In this document: one piece after another, positions 1 through 9,916 of the stretch
Layout of the letters: each line of letters starts with the position of its first letter
Position numbering within the stretch: the stretch's first letter is position 1
NCBI GenBank assembly: GCA_003222245.1
Contig: QHVH01000009.1
Location: 1-64,000 of the forward strand
DNA from: Blastocatellia bacterium AA13
GTDB lineage: Bacteria; Acidobacteriota; Blastocatellia; UBA7656
DNA length: 64,000 bases
Direction of reading: 5' to 3'
Notes under the pieces: model-generated
Told to the model about the DNA's origin: nothing
What the model saw: the letters and a program-made list of their open reading frames with translations, nothing else
Databases searched by the model: none
Translations under genes and position numbers: made by a program

Positions 1-144
1 CTGGTTCTGAACAACTCTGGATACCCTTGGAGGGCAGCTAGTATACACGAAATCGGCACAAACACAGAGTTCCGCGCGAAAAAGTCGGTGCGCGTATACT
101 CGGCTCTTCCCGTGCGCTCAATGAGCGGCTATACCGCTAATTGA
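1..144 (+). CDS. possible 3' end of an upstream gene (partial)
   Basis: Reading frame 1 is open from the first base to a TGA at 142-144 and gives 47 residues; the other two plus frames close within 40 bases. The peptide (ending SMSGYTAN) matches no family I know. It would end 36 bases before the ATG of the next gene on the same strand, so the two could share a transcript. With so little visible, a chance open frame is a real alternative. Confidence 0.3.
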   Translation: MVLNNSGYPWRAASIHEIGTNTEFRAKKSVRVYSALPVRSMSGYTAN

Positions 145-180
145 CATTGATTTATCGTGGTCTATATCATTCGCCTTCTT

Positions 181-2037
181 ATGATAAAGATTAAGACGTA
201 CATTTTTACGGTCCTCGCCGCGCTCCTGAGTGTAACGACGGTCTTTCAACCCGGGCGCTTGAACGCCGGCACGGGCGCGCCATCCGATCAGCAGATATCT
301 TCTCAAAACATCGCGCGGCACATCGCGTATCTGGCTTCGGATAAATTGCAGGGCCGTCGAGCAGGCACGCCGAGCGCAAACGAGGCCGCGCGCTACATCA
401 GCGGAGAGTTCAAACGATACGGCTTGCAGCCGCTGGTTCCCGATTATCTTCAGTCCTTCACCTTTGTCGCGGAAGTAAAGCTCGGCGACGGCAACAGCTT
501 TCAATTGGATCAGAGCGGCGCTGTCGGATCCACAGGCCCGCGATCATTCAAGGCGGGCGTTGATTTCATGCCGCTTGCTTTCTCTTCGTCGGAGCGAGCA
601 AAGGGAGCCGCGGTATATGCGGGCTATGGCATCAGCGCGCCGCAGCTTCAATATGACAACTACTCAGGTATGGATGTATCCGGCAAGATCGTAATTGTGA
701 TGCGCGGCAGTCCGGACGGCGACAACCCACACGGGCGTTTCGCCGAATTCACGGAGCCGGGACTTGAGATACAGAACAAAACGATCAAGGCTCGTGAGAA
801 AGGCGCTCGCGGCGTTCTGTTCGTTGCCGACGAAGAGGATTTCCAGCGCGATTCGCTCTCGAGGCTTCATCACGATTTGAACTTTCTCGATGCGGGCATT
901 CCCGCCGCCGGATTAAGCCGCAATAGCGCTCGAGCGATTCTGACCGCGGCGGGCGTATCGCTGACCGATCTCGAAAAACGGAGCAAGACTTCGCCCTTGC
1001 CGCTCCTGCTCGATCGAGTAGCGCTTGACTTCAAGACCGATGTGGTAAGGCTGAACAGAACCAGCGTCAACGTCGAAGGCATTATAAGAGGAAGCGATTC
1101 CGCACTCGCGCAGCAGTATGTCGTGATCGGAGCCCACTACGATCACCTTGGATTGGGGGGAACCGAATCGCTGGCGCAGAACCCTGAGGGCCAGATACAT
1201 CACGGCGCGGATGACAACGCTTCCGGCACGAGCGCTCTGCTCGAGCTGGCTCGGGTTCTTGCGGCGCAAAAATCCGCCTTAAAACGAAGCGTCATCTTCA
1301 TTGCGTTTTCGGGAGAAGAAGAAGGGTTGCTGGGTTCCGGAGCTTACACGAAGAACCCGGCGGTTCCTCTCGCTTCAATAGTCGCGATGATAAATATGGA
1401 TATGGTCGGACGTCTTCGCGATCGCAAGCTTGTAGTGGGCGGCGCCGCCACATCGCCTGAGTGGAAGGCCCTACTCGAAAAACTTGATGGATCTCTCGGC
1501 GATCGCGCGTTCAAACTCACACTGCAGGATGACGGATTCGGACCCAGCGATCATCAATCCTTCTACGTCCGTGACATACCGGTACTCTTCTTTTTTACCG
1601 GATCTCACGATGATTATCATAAGCCTTCCGACACGGCGGACAAGATCAACAACGACGGAGTGCGAGACGTAGCCGAATTCGTGCGGGAGATAACAATTAA
1701 GTTATCGAACGAATCCGAGAGAATTGCTTTTTCGCGCGTGCAACACCAGACGCAGCCGGCCGGCCGCGGCTTCAGGGTTTATCTCGGAACCGTACCCAAC
1801 TATTCAGATCAGGTCGATGGCTTAAAACTGGATGGAGTCCGTCCAGCTTCGCCGGCCGAGAAGGGCGGCCTGCGAGCCGGGGATGTAATAATCAAACTTG
1901 GAAATATGGCGATCAAGAATGTGTATGACTACACCTACGCGCTTGGCGAATTGCGCCCGGGCCAGGAAGTTGAAGTCGTAATCCGCCGCGACGGCAAAGA
2001 AGCTACACTCAAAATTACTCCGGATAAACGCCAGTAG
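181..2037 (+). CDS. secreted M28 family zinc aminopeptidase with PA and PDZ domains
   Basis: A predicted exported dinuclear zinc peptidase that would trim N-terminal residues from peptides. The start is set at ATG 181 because MIKIKTYIF begins a clean signal peptide; an in-frame GTG at 157 only adds eight residues. After a PA-like insert (about residues 130-240) the M28 metal ligands appear in order: His in GAHYDHLG (near 318), Asp in GADDNASGT (near 344), the GEEEG glutamates (near 378), Asp in NMDMVGR (near 406) and His in PSDHQSFY (near 456). A PDZ domain fills the C-terminal 90 residues (EKGGLRAGDVIIKLG). The PA-M28-PDZ order is a known arrangement of secreted bacterial M28 enzymes. No strong ribosome site is visible. 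The preferred substrate cannot be told from sequence. Confidence 0.9.
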   Translation: MIKIKTYIFTVLAALLSVTTVFQPGRLNAGTGAPSDQQISSQNIARHIAYLASDKLQGRRAGTPSANEAARYISGEFKRYGLQPLVPDYLQSFTFVAEVKLGDGNSFQLDQSGAVGSTGPRSFKAGVDFMPLAFSSSERAKGAAVYAGYGISAPQLQYDNYSGMDVSGKIVIVMRGSPDGDNPHGRFAEFTEPGLEIQNKTIKAREKGARGVLFVADEEDFQRDSLSRLHHDLNFLDAGIPAAGLSRNSARAILTAAGVSLTDLEKRSKTSPLPLLLDRVALDFKTDVVRLNRTSVNVEGIIRGSDSALAQQYVVIGAHYDHLGLGGTESLAQNPEGQIHHGADDNASGTSALLELARVLAAQKSALKRSVIFIAFSGEEEGLLGSGAYTKNPAVPLASIVAMINMDMVGRLRDRKLVVGGAATSPEWKALLEKLDGSLGDRAFKLTLQDDGFGPSDHQSFYVRDIPVLFFFTGSHDDYHKPSDTADKINNDGVRDVAEFVREITIKLSNESERIAFSRVQHQTQPAGRGFRVYLGTVPNYSDQVDGLKLDGVRPASPAEKGGLRAGDVIIKLGNMAIKNVYDYTYALGELRPGQEVEVVIRRDGKEATLKITPDKRQ

Positions 2038-2112
2038 GACCGCAATCTCACTCTGTAGTATTTCACCAGGACGCAATAGGCGTCACGCCAAGAAGAAAGT
2101 TCGAGGAGACAA

Positions 2113-2880
2113 ATGCTGCTGCAAGGAAAGAAGGGGATTGTATTTGGAGTGGCCAATCAAAGAAGTCTGGCGTGGGCCATAGCTCAACGAGCAAGCGAGC
2201 ACGGGGCAAGACTCGCCCTCACGTATCAGGGAGAACGGCTCGAAGAAAACGCACGCGAGCTGGCCCGCGAGCTGGCCGATCCCGCTTTGATCTGCTGCGA
2301 TGTGACTAAGGACGAAGACATCGAGAGCGCGTTTAAGCGCGTGCGGGAAGAATTCGGCAGCCTTGACTTCGTAGTCCATGGCATCGCATTCGCGCTCAGG
2401 GAAGACCTCGAAGGAGACTATGTAGACACTTCGCGCGAGGGTTATCGAGTCGCCCAGGATGTCAGCGCCTACTCGCTGGCGGCGATCGCAAAGCACGCCG
2501 CCCCATTAATGGAGGAGCGCGGCGGCAGTATATTGACCCTTACTTACATTGGCGGCGAGCGGGTCATCCCTCATTACAACGTAATGGGCGTAGCAAAAGC
2601 CGCGCTCGATATGAGCGTGCGATACCTCGCGTGGGATTTAGGCTCCAGGGGAATCCGCGTCAATGCAATTTCCGCGGGACCGCTGAAGACCCTTGCGTCG
2701 GCCGGAATCCGCGGGTTTTCAAAGATCCTTGCCCATATGAAAGAGCACAGTCCGCTGCGGCGAAACACGAATCAAGCCGAAGTAGCCGACGCCGCCCTCT
2801 TTCTGCTATCCGATCTATCACGAGGCGTGACCGGCGAGATCCTTCATGTAGACTGCGGCTATCACGTAATGGGGATATGA
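2113..2880 (+). CDS. fabI: enoyl-[acyl-carrier-protein] reductase (NADH), FabI
   Basis: Reduces the trans-2 double bond of enoyl-ACP in the last step of each fatty-acid elongation cycle, in the cytoplasm. At 255 aa it matches the normal FabI length. It has the divergent FabI nucleotide site (GVANQRSLAWAIA near residues 12-25) rather than the classical SDR TGxxxGIG. The catalytic Tyr155-x6-Lys162 pair lies in IPHYNVMGVAKAALD, with Tyr145 also conserved, and RVNAISAGPLKTLA follows, the loop that closes over substrate. The SD-like GAGGAG lies just upstream (CGAGGAGACAAATG). It is convergent with the MFS gene, with only 19 bases between them. No other fatty-acid genes are nearby. Confidence 0.95.
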   Translation: MLLQGKKGIVFGVANQRSLAWAIAQRASEHGARLALTYQGERLEENARELARELADPALICCDVTKDEDIESAFKRVREEFGSLDFVVHGIAFALREDLEGDYVDTSREGYRVAQDVSAYSLAAIAKHAAPLMEERGGSILTLTYIGGERVIPHYNVMGVAKAALDMSVRYLAWDLGSRGIRVNAISAGPLKTLASAGIRGFSKILAHMKEHSPLRRNTNQAEVADAALFLLSDLSRGVTGEILHVDCGYHVMGI

Positions 2881-2899
2881 GACCGCCTGGAGGCTGTCG

Positions 2900-4111
2900 T
2901 CAGCCGGCGTATCTGCGTTCTACCGTAACCGCGAACACCGCTGCACCGATCAGTCCGATTGCGCAGGCAATAAAGAACGGAAGCGCCGGGTTGAGTTTCC
3001 ACAACAGCCCGCCGATCACGGCCGCGGGCGTTATGCTCAGGCTGCGAACCAGATAATATAACCCTACAGTGCGGCCTCTGCGGGTCGGATCGGCGAGGCC
3101 CACTATGATTGCCTTTCTTGACGGCTCCCCGGTTTCTCTAAGGCCGCCTACGATGAACGCGAGCACCAGCATAGTAAAGCTGTGCGAGAGCACTACCGCG
3201 AGCGGCAGCAGTGCGAAACATATGAATGTGGCGATTACGAAGGGCTTTTTGCCGAAGCGGTCTGCCATCCGCGCGGCAGGGAGGTAAACAGCTATCGCGG
3301 TCGCTTTGTCGATTCCGACCAGAATTCCGAACTTCGCTGGCGAGATTCCAACGACGTCGATCACGTACAGCACGATGAACACGTCGGTCATTCCCTCGCA
3401 GATCCTGACGAATATATCGGATAACAAGAGCCGCTTCAGCGCAGTGTGCATGGATCTGAATTGTTTAAGGATTTTGATCTTTTTAGGCTTGTCCTTCGTT
3501 CGCTCTCCGAAGTAGAACTTCCACTGAATCACGGCTGCGATCAGGGTTAGCGCGATTGTGAGAACCAGAGCGAGCCGAACTCCGCGAATGACTCCGAGGC
3601 GGGCGATCAACACTCCACCGAGCGCCGGCGAGAGAATTATAGGAACCCGCTTTAGGATGGATTGTATCGTGAATCCCATCGTCCGGCGATTTGGCGGCAA
3701 GCGGTCGGCTATCATCGCGAACATCCCGGGTGAAGCCATACTGGACCAAGCCATCACGAACGTAAGGCCGACGAACATCATCATCCAGTGACCGCTCATC
3801 GCGTAAATCGCAAAGCCGAGGGCCGCCGTCAGGCTGAATAAGATCAACGCGCGGCGAGTGCCGATTCGGTCCGAAATGACCCCCCCTGGATATTGATAGC
3901 TAGCATCCAAAAAATCCCGAGCGGAGCCGAAAAATCCTATTGCAACCGTCCCTGCGCCCAGGGCTTCGAGATACTTAGGCAGGAAGCTGAGCGAAAGCTG
4001 TTCTCCCGCGCCGACCAGAAACACGGCGCCGGACATCACGGCAATGTTGCGCTCGAGCCCGAGCGATTCACGAAGTCGAGCGAAGCCTCTGTTTTGAGGT
4101 TCTAGCGACAA
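2900..4111 (-). CDS. MFS transporter
   Basis: A 403-residue major facilitator superfamily membrane carrier. The translation shows about twelve hydrophobic segments in two halves, with the family's cytoplasmic loop signatures: SDRIGTRRALIL after TM2 and MADRFGKKPFVI in the second half. The central loop (about residues 195-225) is rich in Lys/Arg, as usual. The frame opens with a TTG at 4111; ATG at 4036 lies just before TM1 and is an alternative. Likely a drug or metabolite efflux carrier, but nothing in the sequence or neighbourhood fixes the substrate. Confidence 0.85.
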   Translation of the reverse strand: MSLEPQNRGFARLRESLGLERNIAVMSGAVFLVGAGEQLSLSFLPKYLEALGAGTVAIGFFGSARDFLDASYQYPGGVISDRIGTRRALILFSLTAALGFAIYAMSGHWMMMFVGLTFVMAWSSMASPGMFAMIADRLPPNRRTMGFTIQSILKRVPIILSPALGGVLIARLGVIRGVRLALVLTIALTLIAAVIQWKFYFGERTKDKPKKIKILKQFRSMHTALKRLLLSDIFVRICEGMTDVFIVLYVIDVVGISPAKFGILVGIDKATAIAVYLPAARMADRFGKKPFVIATFICFALLPLAVVLSHSFTMLVLAFIVGGLRETGEPSRKAIIVGLADPTRRGRTVGLYYLVRSLSITPAAVIGGLLWKLNPALPFFIACAIGLIGAAVFAVTVERRYAG

Positions 4112-4301
4112 GGACGCAGCTTAACACAGGAAGGAATCCCGTTGAGCGTTACAAACTTGTGCACGGGCCTAATCTAATCTGAAAAATGCGACTAGAAAAA
4201 AGAATAGCCGCCCTGCGTCGAAATACGGCAGGGCAGCTATTTGTAAGTTCGAAGCGCGCTTGGTATCAGAAGCGCTGCCTTGTGTTATGGGATTCGGCGC
4301 G

Positions 4302-4691
4302 TTAGAAGATTTTGCGTCGCTCCGTCCTATTCTTGTACAACCAGAGAAGAGTAGCCGCACCGCCTCCGGCTGCCGCGCCGATTATCGCGCCCTTCTTTCC
4401 CTTCGTCAGTCCGCCGACCGCGGCTCCTCCGCCTGCGCCAATTCCTATCACGGTAGCAGCTCCGCCCGGACCTTCCATCCATCGGTGCTTGTACTCATAA
4501 TTCAGGATCCCGGGACCATCGAACAGCGTCACAGCGCTGTCCCCGATCCTGACGCCATTCTTACCTCGTCTCACAATACCTCGGTACTCGCGATCATCGG
4601 CAAAGGAGCTAACCGGCAGCGCCAATGCCAGAAGCGCCAATACCAGAAAGAAACCAGCCATTTTCCTGAGCATCTGAGAATGCCTCCTCAT
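4302..4691 (-). CDS. small secreted glycine-zipper-like protein, unknown function
   Basis: A 129-residue protein with an N-terminal signal peptide (hydrophobic run FFLVLALLALALPVSSFA, cleavage near residue 31). A short charged middle part is followed by two glycine/alanine-rich stretches (IGIGAGGGAAVGG and IIGAAAGGGAATLLW) that resemble glycine-zipper membrane-inserting segments of outer-membrane lipoproteins. The C-terminus is basic (KNRTERRKIF). ATG 4691 is used; ATG 4670 (MLRKMAG) is an alternative that keeps the signal peptide. No enzyme motif is present. Function unknown; envelope location is an inference. Confidence 0.65.
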   Translation of the reverse strand: MRRHSQMLRKMAGFFLVLALLALALPVSSFADDREYRGIVRRGKNGVRIGDSAVTLFDGPGILNYEYKHRWMEGPGGAATVIGIGAGGGAAVGGLTKGKKGAIIGAAAGGGAATLLWLYKNRTERRKIF

Positions 4692-5030
4692 TTGTTAGGT
4701 GCTTACGTCCGTCTTCAGCGAGCAATCCCGCCCGGACGGCGTTGGCGTGATGCGCGCCCTCTCCCGGAGGTTGTCCGCCTCTTAGTTTAATATTGAGCGC
4801 AGCCCAAAATAGTGACCGGGCTCTGACCAATCGAATGCATCAAGCGACAAGATACAGAATTGATTACGTCGCCACTACAAGTAAACAAACCACCAGCGTC
4901 AGAGTGGTAGGATCAGCGCGGCAGTCACAGTACTTCAGGTCGCTCAGTTCGCGTGATCGTAGTGCGCACAGCGATCAACTGTGCGACTATTGCGGTTTGG
5001 TCCGGCCGTACGAACTCCGGAGTTTCAACA
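4692..5030. other. intergenic region between divergent genes
   Basis: 339 bases between the small glycine-rich protein (minus) and the TonB receptor (plus). It must hold promoters for both. The ribosome site GGAG for the receptor sits 9 bases before ATG 5031. I find no convincing consensus promoter, terminator, RNA or extra gene. Confidence 0.5.
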
Positions 5031-7340
5031 ATGCGGCTCAAGATTCGAGTTAACCTAATCACGATTCTTATATTCGGTCTCATCGGGCTGGCGGCGATTG
5101 ATGCACCAGCCCAAACGCCGGCGGCTCGAATTATTTCGGGTGTAGTGGTTTCGGACAAGAACGAATCGGTCGCCGGCGCTTCAGTAACGGCCTCTCACTT
5201 CTGGGGCTCCGAAACAGCAGTGACGGATTCCAACGGCAGTTTCAGCCTCACGGCGCCCGTCGGAGTTGTTACTTTGAGAATCGAGGGTAAGAATTTAAAC
5301 CCTCTCGAAACAAACATCGGCGCAAACGAATCAACATCCGAGCTACGAATCAAGGTCACATTCATCGTTCCGCAAGTTCACGAGAGCATCGTCATCACAG
5401 CCTCCGCTCTCGATCCAAGCATAGATCGCCGCGACGACGCGGTTTATAAGGGAACGCTTTTTTCGAGAGACGATCAGGTATTTCAGACTCTCAATGCCGG
5501 AATCGACGCAGGCCAGCACGAAGGCGGCGGGAAATCGCTGGAGATCAGGCGATTTGGCTTCAACCTGGATCACGGAGGAGTCAACGGCGGCCTGAAAGTG
5601 CTGGTCGACGATGTTCAGCAGAATCAGGGGACGCAAGGTCATGGGCAGGGGTACCTCGGGCAGTTGAAGAGCCTGACTCCTGAGTTGATTCAGGACGTGA
5701 GCATTCTGAATGGTCCATTCAGCGCGGAGTACGGCGATTTTTCCGGCCTGGGCGTCGTGCACATTCGGTTGCGAGAATCCTTGCCCGATCAGCTTACCGC
5801 GCGAATTCAGGCCGGCTCGTTCAACACGTTTCGCTCATTCATCGCGTATAGTCCGTCAATCGCAAATGCAAACGCATTCATCGCCTACGAAGCATCGAGA
5901 ACCGATGGACCCTTTGAGAACCCACTTCGATATAAGCGAGACAACATCACGGGCGCTTATACTCGAAAACTGAGCGCAAGCGAGAGTCTCGGATTCAAGC
6001 TGAATTTTGGGCGAAACAACTTTTCTTCATCCGGCCAGCTTCCGCTCGATCAAGTAGCGGCGGGAAGCCTCGACAGATTCGGTTTTATAGATCCCTTCGA
6101 CGGCGGCCGCGTTCGAACCGGCATCCTGGGAGCCTACTATAAGAAGGAGCGGCAGTCCGGCGATATATTCAAGGTGGACGGCTTCGTCGCTCGTTCGTTG
6201 TTCGATCTTTATTCGAACTTCACATTCTTTTTGAACGATCAGAGCGAGGGCGATGAGATTCAACAGCATGATTCGCGTCTGCAGGAAGGAATTACCGCTC
6301 AATACCTGCATCCTTACCGGCTCTTCGGGCTTCGAGCTCTGTTGAGCCTCGGAGGGAATTTTCATGCGAATCAAATCAACGTTGGGCTTAATCATACCTT
6401 CGAGCGCGATCCAATAAACGCGGTCACAAGCGCCCACGCGCGAGTGACTAACTCAGCGGGATACTTTCAGCAGGGCGTTGACCTCAAAGAAGGGCACCTG
6501 CATCTGGATGCAGGCCTGCGCTACGACTACTTTCAGTTCAATGTCGAAGATCGCCTCGACCCCGCGGGCACGGGCGATCACGGAGCTTCGAGGTTGCAGC
6601 CGAAAGCGAACATCTCATACGCGCCATGGCATTCGGTTCCAGCAACATTCTATTTGAACTTCGGAAGAGGCATCTCGAGCGAGGATGCTCGTGGAGTGGT
6701 ACAACGGCCGGATGCGCCGAGAATCGCGACAACGGATTTCACCCAGACCGGAGCGTCGTTCTATCTCACGCGATTCGCGCTGAGCGCCGACCTATTTCTG
6801 ATTGATAGATCAAATGAACAGATTTACATCCCGGACGACGGCAGCTTTGAGTTCAAGGGGCCGAGCCGCTCTTACGGAGGCGAGGTCAAAACCTCAATCC
6901 AGGTGACCCGCGTTCTTTCCCTCAACGGCGGTTTGACCCGTGTTGGAAACGCCTTCTTCAGAGGCGTGTTTCCCCGGATCTACGTGGACAGCGCGCCGCA
7001 TCTTGTCTCGAACGCCGCACTGGTGCTGGCCGAATGGCATGGCTTCAGCGGATCGCTCAGATACCGGCACACGAGCAACTATCGTTTGGAGGGAGACGAC
7101 TCGAATGTGAAAGCATCCGGTCTTGATGTTATGGACCTCAGCATAGCGAAACGGATTCTACGATGGATCGACTTCAATCTTTCTATAGACAATCTTACCG
7201 ACAAACGCTATTTCGAAACGCAGAATTTTTTTGAATCGCGACCGCGGCCGGGCTATCCCGTAATCGCGCGGATTCACGGAACGCCCGGCTATCCCCTCAC
7301 CTTCACCGCCGGAGTGACGCTAAGGATCTTCAGAAAATGA
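5031..7340 (+). CDS. TonB-dependent outer-membrane receptor with carboxypeptidase-regulatory-like N-terminal domain
   Basis: An outer-membrane active-transport protein, probably for a metal complex or organic ligand. The start is ATG 5031 (MRLKIRVN) because it has a GGAG site 9 bases upstream and begins a proper signal peptide ending at DAPAQ; the frame extends upstream to 4953 without these features. After the signal comes a CarboxypepD_reg-like fold (ISGVVVSDKNESVAGASV). Next is a plug region with PFSAEYGDFSGLGVVHIRL, the usual TonB plug end, then a long barrel. The C-terminus ends in an aromatic/hydrophobic strand (LTFTAGVTLRIFRK), as outer-membrane barrels do. About 770 residues after start correction. 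The substrate is not evident. Confidence 0.88.
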   Translation: MRLKIRVNLITILIFGLIGLAAIDAPAQTPAARIISGVVVSDKNESVAGASVTASHFWGSETAVTDSNGSFSLTAPVGVVTLRIEGKNLNPLETNIGANESTSELRIKVTFIVPQVHESIVITASALDPSIDRRDDAVYKGTLFSRDDQVFQTLNAGIDAGQHEGGGKSLEIRRFGFNLDHGGVNGGLKVLVDDVQQNQGTQGHGQGYLGQLKSLTPELIQDVSILNGPFSAEYGDFSGLGVVHIRLRESLPDQLTARIQAGSFNTFRSFIAYSPSIANANAFIAYEASRTDGPFENPLRYKRDNITGAYTRKLSASESLGFKLNFGRNNFSSSGQLPLDQVAAGSLDRFGFIDPFDGGRVRTGILGAYYKKERQSGDIFKVDGFVARSLFDLYSNFTFFLNDQSEGDEIQQHDSRLQEGITAQYLHPYRLFGLRALLSLGGNFHANQINVGLNHTFERDPINAVTSAHARVTNSAGYFQQGVDLKEGHLHLDAGLRYDYFQFNVEDRLDPAGTGDHGASRLQPKANISYAPWHSVPATFYLNFGRGISSEDARGVVQRPDAPRIATTDFTQTGASFYLTRFALSADLFLIDRSNEQIYIPDDGSFEFKGPSRSYGGEVKTSIQVTRVLSLNGGLTRVGNAFFRGVFPRIYVDSAPHLVSNAALVLAEWHGFSGSLRYRHTSNYRLEGDDSNVKASGLDVMDLSIAKRILRWIDFNLSIDNLTDKRYFETQNFFESRPRPGYPVIARIHGTPGYPLTFTAGVTLRIFRK

Positions 7341-7369
7341 GCACGCATTCGCCTATCGGCGCTTGATGC

Positions 7370-8104
7370 TCATGTGAAGATCAGCTTGATTCCCGCAATA
7401 GTCAGAACTACGGCCAGGAGCTTCTTTATGAAATTCGGAGAGAAGCGGCGGCTGCCCAGATAGGAACCCAACGCCCCTCCCGATACCGCGCAGACTACAA
7501 ACGGAAGCGCGAACAAAGGCAGATTCCTGGTTGAGCTGATGTTGCCAAGCAGGCCGGAAATCGAGTTGACCAGTATGAAAAGCGCCGATACCGCCGAAGC
7601 CGTCTTTGTTCTCGCCCATCGCATCAGGATCAGTACCGGTGTCAGAAAGATGCCGCCGCCGGTTCCGGTGAGACCCGACAGTAGCCCGAGCCCCGCTCCT
7701 ACCGAAACCGCGATGGTCCGCGAAGGCTCGCGTATCTCTTCGTCGTCCCTGGTTTGAATAGAAAATCGAACCGCCGAATAAAGCAGCACTATTCCTACGA
7801 GGATTTTGAATATGTGCGTAGGCAGATTGATGTATCCGCCGACAAATGCCAACGGCGCCGACAGGATCGCGAACGGCCAAAACAGTCGCCACGAGAAATG
7901 ACCGGCGCGCCAAAACTGCCACGTCGTCAACGTAGCCACCAGAATATTGAGAAGGAGGGAAGCCGGCTTGATTACACCCGCCGCGAGACCGAACAAGGTC
8001 ATCACCGCTATGTAGCCGGAGGCGCCCGCATGACCTACGGCCGAATACAAAAACGCTACGATCGCAATGGCCGCGCAGATTAGATAAAGATGATCGACAC
8101 TCAT
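7370..8104 (-). CDS. TauE/SafE family membrane protein (putative sulfite/organo-anion exporter)
   Basis: A 244-residue integral membrane protein with about seven or eight hydrophobic helices. It carries the TauE/SafE hallmark glycine motifs in both halves: SAVGHAGASGYIAV near residue 21, and GLLSGLTGTGGGIFLTPV near residue 140. The family exports sulfur-containing or small organic anions. It lies 15 bases downstream of the aldehyde dehydrogenase on the same strand, so the two are probably co-transcribed, suggesting export of a carboxylic acid or related product. That functional link is inference. Confidence 0.85.
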   Translation of the reverse strand: MSVDHLYLICAAIAIVAFLYSAVGHAGASGYIAVMTLFGLAAGVIKPASLLLNILVATLTTWQFWRAGHFSWRLFWPFAILSAPLAFVGGYINLPTHIFKILVGIVLLYSAVRFSIQTRDDEEIREPSRTIAVSVGAGLGLLSGLTGTGGGIFLTPVLILMRWARTKTASAVSALFILVNSISGLLGNISSTRNLPLFALPFVVCAVSGGALGSYLGSRRFSPNFIKKLLAVVLTIAGIKLIFT

Positions 8105-8119
8105 CGCTGGGTCGACGGA

Positions 8120-9562
8120 CTACGTTTGAAGCGATTTTATTTCGAGGTATTCTTCAAAGCCATATCTGCCCAGCTCTCGACCGTTGCCCGACTGTTTGTA
8201 GCCGCCAAAAGGCGCCAGAGGATTGAAGCCTGCATTGTTGATGTCGACCTGACCCGCTCTTATCCGCCGGGCCACACGCTTCGCGCGATCAAGGTCTTGT
8301 GACCATACGCCGCCGGCCAGACCGTAGATCGTATCGTTGGCGATACGAACGGCGTCATCCTCGTCTTCATAGGCGATGATTGAAAGCACCGGGCCGAAGA
8401 TCTCCTCACGTGCGATGGTCATGTCGTTTCGAACGTTCGCGAACACGGTTGGTCTGACGAAGTACCCCGTGTTAAGGCCGTCGGGCGGCTCGGGACCCCC
8501 GGTGACAAGAGTCGCGCCTTCTTCAATGCCCTTCTTGATGTAGTTTCGCACTCGATCGCGTTGAATCTCCGAAACCAGAGGCCCGAGCTTCGCCTTTCCT
8601 TCGGACGGATCGCCGACCGTGAAGCTCTCAGCCGCCTCCTTTGCAATCTTAATCGCTTCATCAAGGCGAGCGCGCGGCGCCAGCATTCGTGTATGAGCCG
8701 AGCACGCTTGCCCGGAATTGAAATAGCAGTTGTTGACTCCGCTCCGAACCGCTTTGTTGAAATCGGCATCATCGAGAATGATGCTCGCCGATTTGCCGCC
8801 GAGCTCGAGCGCAACTCGTTTCACCGTTTGCGCCGCAAGCTCGCTGACACGCTTCCCCGCTCTGGTGGAGCCCGTGAAAGAGATCATATCGACGCCCGGA
8901 TGGGCGGCGAGCGCCTCACCGACGACCGATCCCAGTCCCGTAACGACGTTGAATACTCCTGGCGGCAATCCGGCTTCCTGAACTATCTCCGCGAGGATGA
9001 ATGCCGTCAGCGGAGCAACCTCACTCGGTTTCAAAACAATCGTGCATCCGGCTGCAAACGCAGGAGCTACTTTTGCGACAACCTGATGCAGCGGGAAGTT
9101 CCACGGTGTTATGCAGCCGACGACGCCGATGGATTCCTTGATCACAAGCGAATTGCCTATCTGTTCTTCAAACGAGTAATCGGCGAGCATCTTCGCATAG
9201 AAGCCCATGACCATCGCCGGCATTCCAGCCTGAACCGCGGTTGCGAGCGGCAGCGGCATTCCGACTTCGTTTGCGATTACGCTCGCGATCTCGCTTTGTC
9301 GCGCCTTCAGGCCGTCGGAGATCTTCTTGACTATCGCAGCGCGAACGGACGGGTCAGTCGTGGACCAGGACTCGAATGCCGCTCGTGCCGCTCGTACCGC
9401 GCAATCTATGTCTTCGGCTGTGCCTTCTGGGACACGCCCCATGACTTCTTCGGTCGTGGAGTTAATAACGTCAAGAGTTCCCGAGCCTGTGGGTGCGACC
9501 CACTCGCCATTGATGTAGAGCTTGTCGTGAATCTTGACGTCGGCTTGCCTGGAAGCAGTCAT
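8120..9562 (-). CDS. NAD(P)-dependent aldehyde dehydrogenase
   Basis: Oxidises an aldehyde to a carboxylic acid with NAD(P)+. At 480 residues it is standard for the ALDH superfamily. Visible catalytic elements: Asn155 in TPWNFP, Lys178 in LKPSE, the cofactor loop FTGSTRAGK (near 229-237), general base Glu253 in LELGGKSA and nucleophile Cys287 in [10 protein letters not shown]. The C-terminal [14 protein letters not shown] is typical of the betaine/phenylacetaldehyde-like subgroup. ATG 9562 has a GGAGG upstream. It is followed by the TauE/SafE gene in an apparent operon. The true substrate cannot be assigned. Confidence 0.92.
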   Translation of the reverse strand: MTASRQADVKIHDKLYINGEWVAPTGSGTLDVINSTTEEVMGRVPEGTAEDIDCAVRAARAAFESWSTTDPSVRAAIVKKISDGLKARQSEIASVIANEVGMPLPLATAVQAGMPAMVMGFYAKMLADYSFEEQIGNSLVIKESIGVVGCITPWNFPLHQVVAKVAPAFAAGCTIVLKPSEVAPLTAFILAEIVQEAGLPPGVFNVVTGLGSVVGEALAAHPGVDMISFTGSTRAGKRVSELAAQTVKRVALELGGKSASIILDDADFNKAVRSGVNNCYFNSGQACSAHTRMLAPRARLDEAIKIAKEAAESFTVGDPSEGKAKLGPLVSEIQRDRVRNYIKKGIEEGATLVTGGPEPPDGLNTGYFVRPTVFANVRNDMTIAREEIFGPVLSIIAYEDEDDAVRIANDTIYGLAGGVWSQDLDRAKRVARRIRAGQVDINNAGFNPLAPFGGYKQSGNGRELGRYGFEEYLEIKSLQT

Positions 9563-9916
9563 CGCATCCTCCTGTTCGAAGAAAACATTTTGGATCCACT
9601 GAGAGAAGAGGATAGATAGTATGGTAGGGCTCGCTGTCGAAGCCAGTCGATTTGTCGATAGGCCTCATTCGTGGTCGGCGGACAATCGAATGTGAGTACG
9701 GGCGGCGGGAGAGTTTCAGCAGAGAGAGTTGATATTTAGGAATTTCCAGAAAGAGCGCCTTGAGTGAAGACGCCGCGCCTACTCTGATTAGCTATGGCCG
9801 AGCGATTCAAGAACCGTTGGACATTGCCTGGACCCGAAAAGCAATTCCAGCTCAGAGCGCGAACGCGGCGTCTTTTTGTCGCAGACAGCAACTACTGCAA
9901 GCGACCACCCTTTTGC
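9563..9916. other. intergenic region upstream of the aldehyde dehydrogenase
   Basis: 354 bases between two minus-strand genes; the dehydrogenase start is at the left end and the stop of the small outer-membrane-like protein at the right. It should hold the dehydrogenase promoter. I see no clear promoter consensus, intrinsic terminator, RNA or credible reading frame. Confidence 0.45.

Noticed and set aside
8561-9619. 352-codon plus-strand frame opposite the aldehyde dehydrogenase
   Set aside because: Fully antisense to a well-conserved enzyme, Arg/His-rich, no family resemblance. It is a shadow of GC-rich codon bias.
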